Shown here: positions 1 through 5,676 of the stretch, piece by piece
Layout of the letters: every line of letters begins with the position of its first letter
Position numbering within the stretch: the stretch's first letter is position 1
NCBI GenBank assembly: GCA_022360105.1
Contig: JAKSDL010000644.1
Location: 1 to 8,201 of the forward strand
Source: Pseudomonadota bacterium
Lineage (GTDB): Bacteria > SAR324 > XYD2-FULL-50-16 > JAHJRI01
Length of the DNA stretch: 8,201 nt
Reading direction: 5' to 3'
Translations under genes and position numbers: made by a program
Notes under the pieces: generated by a model
The model's database searches: none
Told to the model about the DNA's origin: nothing
The model's input: the letters and a program-made list of their open reading frames with translations, nothing else

Positions 1-29
1 CAGCATGTGAATCTCGATTATACATGCTG
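1..29. repeat. Inverted repeat at the window edge
   Basis: CAGCATGT at 1-8 pairs perfectly with ACATGCTG at 22-29. An inner AATC/GATT pairing (10-13 with 16-19) would close a small loop. The stem may extend beyond the left edge. It lies downstream of the minus-strand MoaD-like gene, so it could belong to a transcript end. No T-tract is visible on the plus-strand side, and the minus-strand side leaves the window. Terminator function is therefore undecided. Confidence 0.45.
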
Positions 30-131
30 CTAAGCTCACACGAGATATCTATCCCAATCCCGTTTACTTAAGGAATGCTGGCCGGAAAGATGCGATTCTG
101 AGTGTGAGAAGCGAGGCTCGCAGCTTCGAAA

Positions 132-213
132 AAGAATCTCTCGGAGGCTCTGGCGGCCCCTTCACTACTCTGAGGATGGAAATCAACACCGATCCTCTTA
201 ACTAAATGACATT
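132..213 (+). repeat. Dispersed intergenic repeat, copy A
   Basis: This 82-nt segment aligns without gaps to 696-777; my count is 56 of 82 identical positions (68%). Both copies begin AAGAATCTCT, share TTCACTA and AGGATG in the middle, and end with ATGACATT. The copies are in the same orientation and sit on either side of the MoaD-like gene. Copy A ends 5 nt before that gene's stop codon. The AAGAATCTC...TTCACT...AGGATGA pattern resembles short non-coding repeats scattered between genes in many environmental bacterial genomes. That family link is from memory and has not been searched. Confidence 0.6.
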
Positions 214-218
214 GGTGT

Positions 219-458
219 CTACCCGCCGGCGACAGGTGGAAAAGCCCCGATTCGGTCCCCTTCCTGAATGACATAATCCATGTTTGCATGAACGCCATTT
301 GCAAATACCAGCTTAACCGTGTCCAAAGGCACTCCCAAGTGAGTAAGTACATCTTTGATGGTCGTTCCTTCATCCAGGTCCATGGCCGCTTTTTGCCCTT
401 CCGCATTTGGCGGCAAATACCGGGTGAATGAAGCAAATAATCGTATTTCAACTTTCAT
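219..458 (-). CDS. MoaD/ThiS-family sulfur carrier protein
   Basis: This is a 79-residue beta-grasp protein ending in FPPVAGG, the typical C-terminus of the MoaD small subunit of molybdopterin synthase. In this family the terminal Gly-Gly is adenylated by an E1-like enzyme and thiocarboxylated to carry sulfur into molybdopterin or related tungsten cofactors. The N-terminus (MKVEIRLFASFTRYLP) and the GDRIGAFPP segment fit the fold, and the length is normal. I chose the ATG at 458 rather than the one at 479 because AAGGA (464-468) lies 5 nt upstream of it. No MoaE, MoeB or molybdoenzyme gene is in the window. It could be a true MoaD or one of the carrier paralogues found near aldehyde:ferredoxin oxidoreductases, and the sequence alone does not decide which. 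It is separated from the regulatory operon by 388 nt and is probably unrelated to the transporter. Confidence 0.88.
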   Translation of the reverse strand: MKVEIRLFASFTRYLPPNAEGQKAAMDLDEGTTIKDVLTHLGVPLDTVKLVFANGVHANMDYVIQEGDRIGAFPPVAGG

Positions 459-846
459 CGAATTCCTTATTGAAGGCATTGCAGCAACCCGCTAAACCAG
501 GGACAAATCCCGCAGTGTATTTCGATGGCATAACAATCATATTCATTGGTTAGTCTCAATAAAATGGCAGTGAAAATCTGCTTATTTTTATCGGCTTCCC
601 GGAAAACTTGTCAATTGAATATCAAAATCTCTCAAGGGAATTCGTTCATGTGACGGGTAAGCAAAGTACTCATCCTATAACTGCTGAACACAAAGAAGAA
701 TCTCTTGGGGGCTATGTCGGGTTCTTCACTAAGTTCAGGATGACATCTTGGATAGTATCTCTTAAATAGATGACATTAACATAGGGCCACCTTTTCATTT
801 GCCACCGAAACTATTCAGAATTTTACCCGAATGAAGCACCTGTGTC
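459..846. other. 388-nt intergenic region
   Basis: This stretch lies between the response-regulator stop and the start of the MoaD-like gene, so it holds the 3' end of the regulatory operon and the promoter region of the MoaD-like gene. The only clear structure is repeat copy B (696-777). A weak imperfect stem occurs near 559-585 (AATAA...GCAG pairing with CTGCTTATT, with a 4-nt bulge). I see no convincing terminator after the response regulator, no clear promoter and no RNA gene. A 32-codon open frame (448-546, minus) overlaps the MoaD-like start but lacks a ribosome binding site. Confidence 0.6.
696..777 (+). repeat. Dispersed intergenic repeat, copy B
   Basis: This is the partner of the 132-213 repeat, in the same orientation and without gaps. 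The outer blocks are best conserved: the first 10 nt and last 8 nt are identical. A stretch of about 13 nt after the central AGGATG is almost unrelated. This copy reads TTCTTCACTAAGTTCAGGATGAC through the centre. It contains no open frame of note and lies 70 nt beyond the stop codon of the response regulator. Confidence 0.6.
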
Positions 847-2274
847 CTACGACAATTCCAGCTTATTAATCTGTTTGAGCCTTTTACTTAGCGCAGGCTG
901 GGAAATTCCCAACATTCTGGCAGCAATAGACTGGTTGCCTTCGGAACGATGCATTGCTTCCTTGATCAAAAGCAAATTGGAATGAGTAAGTTTGGGCAGG
1001 GTTTCAAACTGTTGAAAGGGGTTCTGATCGTCCAGAAGCAGATCATTGGCTTCCTCATTGGATACTTCTGCCTGTGTGGCTCCAATAAATGTCTTCAGAG
1101 ATAGGATTTTGGATTGATGCAAACTAACGGCATTAAAAACCATACTTTTTAGCTCCCTGATATTTCCAGGAAAATGATATGTGGAAAGCAATACAAGTAA
1201 CTCCCTGGGATAGGTCGGTTTCTTTTTTCCCAGTTCTTCTGAAGCTTTTATTAGAAAATGATCCAAAAGTACCGGAATGTCATCTTTTCTTTCCCTAAGG
1301 GCGGGGATGTGTATGTGGTGTGTGCATAATCGGTAGTATAAATCTTTTCTAAATTTATTATCTTTTTGTTCCTGTTTCAGGTCTTTATGTGTGGCTAAAA
1401 TAATCCTGGTCTTGCTTCTTTTCGGTTTGTCACTGCCTAAGGGAAAATACTCACCTTCCTGCAAGAGTCTGAGGAGCTTGACTTGAGATTGCATGCTCAA
1501 ATCTCCAATCTCATCCAACAACAGGGTACCGCCTTCAGCTTCTTCAATAATGCCTTTCCTGGGAGCTTCAGCTCCCGTGTAAGCTCCTTTTACATGACCA
1601 AACAAAGTGTCGGAAAAGATATTATCATCAAGACCGGCAATATTAACGCAGAGCAGTTTACCACTTCTGTTGCTTAGCTTGTGAATAGACTGGGCAATCA
1701 ACTCCTTACCTGAGCCGCTTTCCCCGGTAATTAGTACCGGTTGCATGGTTTTCGCTACGGCTTCCACGTATTGAAATATGGAATGCATTTTGGGATTATT
1801 GGTCACAATATCCGCAAATGAGTCGGGAGACTCCAAATGTCCGCTGAGAAGGCGATTGGTTATTTCTCGATTATGTTGCTTTAACTCCTGAAGTTGAATC
1901 GCATGACGGATAAACTGGATCAGTCGTTCCTCCTCAATGGTTTTGACAAAATAGTTATAAGCACCCTTTTTAATGCAATTCACAGCTGTCTCAATCTGAT
2001 TCATGCCGCTAATCACCAGGACTGTCACATCGGGAAAATCGGCTGTAATTGTCTCCAATAGTTTCTCGCCAGGTATATGAGGCATGGTCAGATCCAGCAA
2101 TACCAACCCTATGTCGCAGTTGCCAAGAATTGTTGTGACTTCACGACTGTCGTCGCATTGGATAATGTTGTTGATACCGACGTTTCGTTCCAAAGAGAGA
2201 CTTAAACTACGTAACCAAGCTTTCTCATCATCAACGAGTAGTACGCCGAAAGAGGGATATGATTCTTCAGCCAT
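847..2274 (-). CDS. NtrC-family sigma-54-dependent response regulator
   Basis: This 475-residue protein has the full three-domain layout of NtrC/DctD-type activators. The receiver domain (about 10-125) has acidic residues D15/D16, phospho-acceptor D61 (LLDLTMP), S89 and K111. The AAA+ domain (about 150-385) has Walker A GESGSGK (184-190), the sigma-54 contact loop GAYTGA (230-235), Walker B LLLDEIGDL (251-259), FRKDLYYRL with arginine-finger candidates R309 and R315, and FPGNIREL at 368-375. The C-terminal Fis-type helix-turn-helix (about 436-470) includes GNQSIAARMLGISQPALSKRL. When phosphorylated it should form a ring that remodels RNA polymerase-sigma-54 at -24/-12 promoters. The start lies 6 nt after the kinase stop with no clear Shine-Dalgarno, so translation is probably coupled to the kinase gene. 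The likely targets are the divergent transporter genes and perhaps its own operon. The loop has Y for the usual F, a tolerated variant in this family. Confidence 0.95.
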   Translation of the reverse strand: MAEESYPSFGVLLVDDEKAWLRSLSLSLERNVGINNIIQCDDSREVTTILGNCDIGLVLLDLTMPHIPGEKLLETITADFPDVTVLVISGMNQIETAVNCIKKGAYNYFVKTIEEERLIQFIRHAIQLQELKQHNREITNRLLSGHLESPDSFADIVTNNPKMHSIFQYVEAVAKTMQPVLITGESGSGKELIAQSIHKLSNRSGKLLCVNIAGLDDNIFSDTLFGHVKGAYTGAEAPRKGIIEEAEGGTLLLDEIGDLSMQSQVKLLRLLQEGEYFPLGSDKPKRSKTRIILATHKDLKQEQKDNKFRKDLYYRLCTHHIHIPALRERKDDIPVLLDHFLIKASEELGKKKPTYPRELLVLLSTYHFPGNIRELKSMVFNAVSLHQSKILSLKTFIGATQAEVSNEEANDLLLDDQNPFQQFETLPKLTHSNLLLIKEAMHRSEGNQSIAARMLGISQPALSKRLKQINKLELS

Positions 2275-2280
2275 AACAAA

Positions 2281-4032
2281 TTAAGTTAATTCAGTGTGTT
2301 CCAAAGGTAGTTTCATGGTGACTGTGGTTCCAAATCCCAGAATAGACGCAAATTCCAATTTCCCTCCATGGTCTTTGACAATACCATCTGAAATTGACAA
2401 ACCCAGGCCCGTGCCCCCGACTTCTCTTTTCGTTGTGAAAAACGGATCGGTCAGGTGATCCAGATGTTCAGCAGTAATTCCACAACCCTCATCTTTTACA
2501 ATCAATTTAACCGAGTTTTTTCCTACTTCTGTTCTAACCTCGATCTTTTTTTCCAACGATTCCAATGCCTGGCAAGCATTGAGGATGAGATTTACCACCA
2601 CTTGCTCAATACGCTGGTTATTGCCCATTATATTGATCATGTTGTCGGCATAATCGACATGAAAGTAATCCGTAGACTTTCGTATGGAGTTAGTTGTCAA
2701 CCGAATCGATCGTTTCACAACATCGTTGAGATTTACGTTCAACTCCATCACTGAATTATCTTTGCGAGCAAAATTCTTGAGATCTTCCACAATTCGTTTG
2801 ATTTTGGTGACACTCTCCTGCATTTCATCGATAATGGCAGGAATCTCATCCCTTAATTTGCTATAGCCCAATCCTCCCAAGGTAAACCCTTCATTTTTCC
2901 TATTATACTCATCCAGAATGGGCAAAGCATCCAGGTAAACATCCCGCACCAGGGGCAGGTTCATCAGAATTAACCCACTGGGGTTGTTGATTTCATGAGC
3001 AACACCCGAAACAAGAATTCCCAGAGATGCCAGCTTGTCCGCCTGAATCAGCTGTTTTTGTTGACGTTTAAGTTCATCCAGGGCTTCCTTGTGGCGTTTC
3101 ATCTCATTTTCCAGGTCGATGGTGCGATTAGCCACTTGTCTTTTGAGAATCCTACTCCACAGGATAGAAGCTGCTAAACCCAATAAAAGGGGAATAATAA
3201 CGATCATCCCATAGCGAAAGATCGTTTTGGCTGAAACGCCCTGGGGTTCCAGAACTCCCAACCATTTATCATAAATTTCCTGGTATTGTCCGGTCTTCCT
3301 TAGGGTTGCCAATCCTTCACTGATTCTGCCCAGCAGCGCATAGTTTCCTTTCACTACGGCATAACCGTAACGATGGGAAGTCACCGGTACAGTCACGTCG
3401 ACCATGTGGTGGGCTTGGATTTCATTCAAGTAAAATTGACCCGGCAGCTTGCTGACTACTGCATAATCGTAATTCCCTAGGATCAGTTGATGAAGGGCAT
3501 GGGCATGGGTTTGGGTGGGAACAAAGTTGATCTGCAGGTTGGTTTCCCTTAAGTAGTCGTGAACAATACCATCTTTCTGCAAAACAACCTTTTTGTGCTC
3601 CAGCTCATTCAGAGAATGAACTTCTTCCGCGCCAACTCTTACCCAGATTGAATTGTGAACAATAGAATGTGGGGGTGAAAAATCATAGATTTTTGCTCTT
3701 TCCTTTGAATAAACAATCCCCTGTAAGGCATCGATTTCGCCTTTTTCCAGGGCAGTCCTCATTTCGGACCAACCTCCCAGTCGCACTTCAACGGTCATAC
3801 CCATGACTTTCCCAATAGCTTTGGTGATTTCAACGTTAAATCCATCGGGCTTTCCCTGTTCATTGATAAATTCATAGGGCGGGTATTTGTGGTCTCCTCC
3901 TACCACAATGTTAAGTTCCGAGTTTTTTGCAATCTGCCCCCAAAGATCGGGAGTGATAAGTAAAAACAAAAAAACCGTCAGATACCGGCCACAGTGCACC
4001 AGATAGTTGTTTTTCATGCTATGCCAAATCAA
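2281..4032 (-). CDS. Sensor histidine kinase with periplasmic binding-protein sensor domain
   Basis: This is a 583-residue membrane sensor. It has an N-terminal hydrophobic export segment (about 18-32), a family-3 solute-binding (Venus-flytrap) domain at about 39-260, one membrane helix (about 272-292), a charged likely coiled-coil linker (about 295-335) and a transmitter domain. The H-box is SGVAHEINNPSG with H346. N-box residues N481 and N485, the DEGCGI box (514-519), PFFTTK (530-535) and GGTGLGLSIS (539-548) complete the ATPase. The flytrap fold resembles sensors such as BvgS/EvgS and amino-acid binding proteins. R112 in SKERAKIYDFS matches the ligand-carboxylate arginine of that family. 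At the place where amino-acid binders often carry an acidic residue for the ammonium group, the sequence reads AVVSKLPG. The ligand may therefore be a carboxylate rather than an amino acid, which is an inference. No PAS or HAMP domain is recognisable. The response regulator gene follows after 6 nt. A TTG start at 4032 is preferred over the ATG at 4017 because of ribosome-site spacing. Confidence 0.93.
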   Translation of the reverse strand: MIWHSMKNNYLVHCGRYLTVFLFLLITPDLWGQIAKNSELNIVVGGDHKYPPYEFINEQGKPDGFNVEITKAIGKVMGMTVEVRLGGWSEMRTALEKGEIDALQGIVYSKERAKIYDFSPPHSIVHNSIWVRVGAEEVHSLNELEHKKVVLQKDGIVHDYLRETNLQINFVPTQTHAHALHQLILGNYDYAVVSKLPGQFYLNEIQAHHMVDVTVPVTSHRYGYAVVKGNYALLGRISEGLATLRKTGQYQEIYDKWLGVLEPQGVSAKTIFRYGMIVIIPLLLGLAASILWSRILKRQVANRTIDLENEMKRHKEALDELKRQQKQLIQADKLASLGILVSGVAHEINNPSGLILMNLPLVRDVYLDALPILDEYNRKNEGFTLGGLGYSKLRDEIPAIIDEMQESVTKIKRIVEDLKNFARKDNSVMELNVNLNDVVKRSIRLTTNSIRKSTDYFHVDYADNMINIMGNNQRIEQVVVNLILNACQALESLEKKIEVRTEVGKNSVKLIVKDEGCGITAEHLDHLTDPFFTTKREVGGTGLGLSISDGIVKDHGGKLEFASILGFGTTVTMKLPLEHTELT

Positions 4033-4045
4033 AATCCAACACCTT
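4030..4045 (-). promoter_or_regulatory. Ribosome binding site deciding a TTG start for the kinase
   Basis: On the minus strand AAGGTG (4045-4040) lies 7 nt before TTG (4032-4030), an ideal spacing. The in-frame ATG five codons later (4017) would be 22 nt away and has no other purine-rich site. Either start leaves the export segment intact. Confidence 0.6.
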
Positions 4046-4083
4046 ATACCCTATAATACAGCAATTTTCCGTATCCTCTTCTT

Positions 4084-4100
4084 TGCCTTGAACCGGCCAA
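4084..4100 (-). promoter_or_regulatory. Candidate sigma-54 promoter for the sensor operon
   Basis: The minus strand reads TTGGCCGGTTCAAGGCA, which has GG and GC at the invariant 10-nt spacing. The -24 half (TTGGC) fits the consensus well. The -12 half is AGGC instead of TTGC and is weaker. Transcription would start near 4073, about 40 nt before the TTG start codon, a normal leader length. The inverted-repeat cluster lies directly upstream, as expected for an enhancer-dependent promoter. Confidence 0.35.
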
Positions 4101-4105
4101 AAAAT

Positions 4106-4123
4106 CAATGGGTATAACCATTG
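4106..4123. promoter_or_regulatory. 18-bp palindrome, candidate regulator site
   Basis: CAATGG (4106-4111) and CCATTG (4118-4123) form a perfect 6-bp inverted repeat around a 6-nt spacer. The size and symmetry suit a dimeric Fis-type helix-turn-helix. A related arrangement, CAATGG-N9-CCATT, occurs at 4270-4289. It sits just upstream of the candidate minus-strand sigma-54 promoter. Confidence 0.45.
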
Positions 4124-4136
4124 TTATATCTATAAC
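4113..4136. promoter_or_regulatory. TATAAC inverted-repeat cluster
   Basis: Three alternating half-sites are packed together: TATAAC (4113-4118), GTTATA (4123-4128) and TATAAC (4131-4136). They form two overlapping inverted repeats with 4-nt and 2-nt spacers. Further TATAAC copies lie at 4201-4206 and 4478-4483. Some may simply be -10-like sequence in AT-rich DNA. The cluster overlaps the 4106-4123 palindrome. Confidence 0.4.
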
Positions 4137-4194
4137 TTTGATTATTTCCATCACTATTATCAATAAAATCATCTGGTTAAATAAAACCTACGAT

Positions 4195-4232
4195 CCTTGG
4201 TATAACAAAAAGAATACCCTTTGATACCAATG
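4195..4232. promoter_or_regulatory. Inverted repeat, candidate regulator site
   Basis: TTGGTAT (4197-4203) pairs perfectly with ATACCAA (4224-4230). The arms extend to 9 nt each with one mismatch. An extra ATACC lies between them at 4214-4218. The wide spacing looks more like paired protein sites, about two helical turns apart, than an RNA hairpin. It is about 65-100 nt upstream of the plus-strand sigma-54 candidate, a usual enhancer distance. Confidence 0.4.
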
Positions 4233-4270
4233 ACTCACCTGCTGGAATGTCCGTAAAAGCCTTTCAAAGC

Positions 4271-4289
4271 AATGGCTAACGTTGCCATT
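4271..4289. promoter_or_regulatory. 19-bp palindrome, candidate operator
   Basis: AATGGC (4271-4276) and GCCATT (4284-4289) are perfect inverted arms around TAACGTT. An alternative pairing GCTAA/TTAGC (4275-4279 with 4288-4292) overlaps it. It resembles the 4106-4123 palindrome in its outer AATGG/CCATT arms and ends 7 nt before the plus-strand sigma-54 candidate. At that distance a bound protein could contact polymerase directly or block it. Confidence 0.4.
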
Positions 4290-4295
4290 AGCTTC

Positions 4296-4313
4296 AAGGT
4301 ATACTAATTGCCA
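4296..4313 (+). promoter_or_regulatory. Candidate sigma-54 promoter for the TRAP genes
   Basis: AAGGTATACTAATTGCCA has GG (4298-4299) and GC (4310-4311) at the required 10-nt spacing and a perfect TTGC in the -12 half. The -24 half is poor outside GG. Among the GG dinucleotides I checked between about 4111 and 4490 on this strand, it was the only one with GC at this spacing. A start near 4323 would leave a leader of about 200 nt, which is long, so a closer promoter may also act. Confidence 0.33.
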
Positions 4314-4367
4314 ATGTCAACATCGCTAAATTGGAAAACATTATCCCCGCTGTTTTCTGTTTAAAAT

Positions 4368-4398
4368 TTGATTGACGTCAAAATATGGCGGGTATGAT
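4368..4398 (+). promoter_or_regulatory. Candidate sigma-70-type promoter for the TRAP genes
   Basis: TATGAT (4393-4398) is a fair -10 box. Two overlapping -35 candidates precede it: TTGACG (4372-4377, 15-nt spacer) and TTGATT (4368-4373, 19-nt spacer). Neither spacing is ideal. The first is also part of the perfect 10-bp palindrome TTGACGTCAA (4372-4381), which could be an operator. Transcription would start near 4405. Confidence 0.3.
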
Positions 4399-4410
4399 TT
4401 CCTGAATTTC

Positions 4411-4460
4411 TTCCGTTTGCAGAAGCAAGCGAAGAAGTGTTTTTTGTTGAGGAAACGGAA
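4411..4460 (+). other. Long-range stem in the presumed 5' leader
   Basis: TTCCGTTT (4411-4418) pairs perfectly with AAACGGAA (4453-4460) around a 34-nt loop that contains a run of six T. It would be transcribed from either plus-strand candidate promoter and ends about 50 nt before the binding-protein ribosome site. It could protect the leader or be a protein target. It does not match a riboswitch class that I recognise. Confidence 0.3.
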
Positions 4461-4523
4461 CTTTCATTCACATGATGTATAACCGGGGCCTCATTAATCG
4501 AATAATAACAATGGAGAGACACA

Positions 4524-5495
4524 ATGAAAAAAACCTTGTTAGCGATAATTGTGACATTTGTATCAGTTACGTTCGCCGGCAGCGCTTTCGCAGCAAAATA
4601 TAAGTATGTAACCATCGGAACTGGTGGGGTAACCGGTGTATACTATCCGACTGGTGGCGCCATTGCCAAAATGGTTAATGTTAAGAAAAAGCAATACGGA
4701 ATCCGTGCGACTGTTGAATCAACAGGGGGATCAGTATTCAACATTAACGCTATCCTGGCTGGTGACCTTGAGTTTGGAATTGCTCAATCTGACCGCGGTT
4801 ATCAAGCATGGTACGGAGTGGCTGACTGGAAAAAGGCCGGCAAGCAAACCAAATTAAGAAGTGTTTTCAGTATCCATCCTGAATCTATCACATTGGTTGT
4901 AGCTGCAAAATCGGGAATCAAAAACTGTAAAGATCTGAAAGGAAAAAGGGTTTCTGTTGGTGCACCGGGCTCAGGAACCAGAAAAAATTCAATTGATGCT
5001 CTCTCTACTTGTGGCTTGACATTAAAAGACCTTGGAACTGTTGAAGGACTTAAGTCCGCCGAAGGTTCAAAAATGATCCAGGACGATCGTATTGATGGTT
5101 TCTTCTTTACAGTCGGCCATCCTAACGGCTCCATCAAGGAATCTGCCGCCGGAAGAATCAAAGTTCAATTCGTTCCATTCACCAACACCGGAAGCCTCCT
5201 TGATAAGTATTCATACTATGCCAACGCTGCAATTCCAGTTTCCTCATATCCTGGCGTAAAAAACAGTTCAGACGTTGCTACTTTTGGCGTGAAGGCAACC
5301 CTGGTGACTTCAGCGGACGTTAGCGAAGACGTTGTTTATGCAGTCACCAAGGAAGTATTCGAAAATTTCGATCGCTTCAAGAAACTGCATCCGGCTTATG
5401 CAAATCTAAAAAAAGAACAGATGCTGGAAGGTTTGACAGCCCCGATACATAAAGGCGCGCTCAAGTATTACAAAGAAGCAGGCCTGATGAAGTAG
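4524..5495 (+). CDS. TAXI-family TRAP transporter solute-binding protein
   Basis: This 323-residue periplasmic receptor captures a substrate and delivers it to the TRAP permease encoded next. Residues 1-23 are a Sec signal peptide (KK, hydrophobic core, SAFA then AK). The mature protein opens with the signature GTGGVTGVYYPTGGAIA (32-48), and ESTGGSVFNINAI (65-77) and GAPGSGTR (146-153) follow. These mark the TAXI branch of TRAP receptors, distinct from DctP. Length is typical. Cys135 and Cys163 could form a disulfide, which is an inference. The start is supported by GGAG (4513-4516) 7 nt upstream. Characterised TAXI systems have been linked to dicarboxylates and amino acids such as glutamate, but the substrate cannot be read from this sequence. 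Expression is probably controlled by the divergent two-component system. A strong hairpin follows the gene. Confidence 0.95.
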   Translation: MKKTLLAIIVTFVSVTFAGSAFAAKYKYVTIGTGGVTGVYYPTGGAIAKMVNVKKKQYGIRATVESTGGSVFNINAILAGDLEFGIAQSDRGYQAWYGVADWKKAGKQTKLRSVFSIHPESITLVVAAKSGIKNCKDLKGKRVSVGAPGSGTRKNSIDALSTCGLTLKDLGTVEGLKSAEGSKMIQDDRIDGFFFTVGHPNGSIKESAAGRIKVQFVPFTNTGSLLDKYSYYANAAIPVSSYPGVKNSSDVATFGVKATLVTSADVSEDVVYAVTKEVFENFDRFKKLHPAYANLKKEQMLEGLTAPIHKGALKYYKEAGLMK

Positions 5496-5546
5496 GAGCC
5501 GGGAAGGTCACTATTTTTAGATAGAGACCGAGCATTTAAGACAGAA

Positions 5547-5586
5547 AAGTGCCCCGCCCCTTAACGCACAATAGGCTGGGGCACTT
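5547..5586 (+). terminator. Hairpin between receptor and permease genes
   Basis: AAGTGCCCC (5547-5555) pairs perfectly with GGGGCACTT (5578-5586). A few more GC pairs are possible inside after a small internal loop. Only a broken T-tract (TTCTATTT) follows, so termination is probably partial. In binding-protein transporter operons such structures commonly block 3' decay or reduce readthrough, giving excess receptor over permease. That role is inferred here from position. Confidence 0.65.
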
Positions 5587-5602
5587 CTATTTCGATAAGT
5601 GG

Positions 5603-5615
5603 GTCAATCTTTGAC
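5603..5615. promoter_or_regulatory. Small palindrome in the receptor-permease gap
   Basis: GTCAA-TCT-TTGAC is a perfect 5-bp inverted repeat. TTGACT within it (5611-5616) could serve as a -35 box, but no good -10 follows at 16-18 nt, so a separate permease promoter is not supported. It may be chance. Confidence 0.2.
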
Positions 5616-5676
5616 TTCCTCGACAACCAAAGGTTCCTAGTGATTAAAACCTGTAATCCAAACGAAGAGTGAAACC

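Larger units (their letters stand above)
4033..4523. promoter_or_regulatory. 491-nt divergent control region
   Basis: This AT-rich non-coding region separates the minus-strand sensor operon from the plus-strand transporter genes, so it must hold promoters in both directions. It contains candidate sigma-54 elements facing each way, a sigma-70-like candidate nearer the transporter, four inverted repeats, five copies of TATAAC counting both strands, and an 8-bp long-range stem in the presumed leader. The individual elements are listed separately. An open frame crossing its right end on the minus strand runs opposite to the binding-protein start and is not credible as a gene. Confidence 0.8.

Noticed and set aside
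61..140. Possible RNA gene in the GC-richer stretch with a GAAGC/GCTTC hairpin (108-112 with 123-127)
   Set aside because: No tRNA cloverleaf, T-loop motif or CCA end is present, and part of it belongs to the repeat; a lone short hairpin is not enough.
68..451. 127-codon open frame on the minus strand across the MoaD-like gene
   Set aside because: It overlaps the well-supported MoaD-like gene in another frame, shows no family features, and runs through the repeat; it is a shadow.
448..546. 32-codon minus-strand open frame overlapping the start of the MoaD-like gene by 11 nt
   Set aside because: The overlap is suggestive of coupling, but there is no ribosome binding site, the peptide is not recognisable, and MoaD-like genes do not need a leader peptide.
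1536..1585. GAYTGA instead of GAFTGA in the activator as a sign of lost sigma-54 contact
   Set aside because: Tyrosine at this position is a known tolerated variant in functional sigma-54 activators, and all other motifs are intact.
4361..4615. 84-codon minus-strand open frame crossing the start of the receptor gene
   Set aside because: It lies antisense to the signal-peptide region and the leader, with low-complexity composition and no family resemblance.
5611..5652. Separate sigma-70 promoter for the permease (TTGACT at 5611-5616)
   Set aside because: No acceptable -10 box lies 16-18 nt downstream; the nearest AT-rich stretch is too far away.
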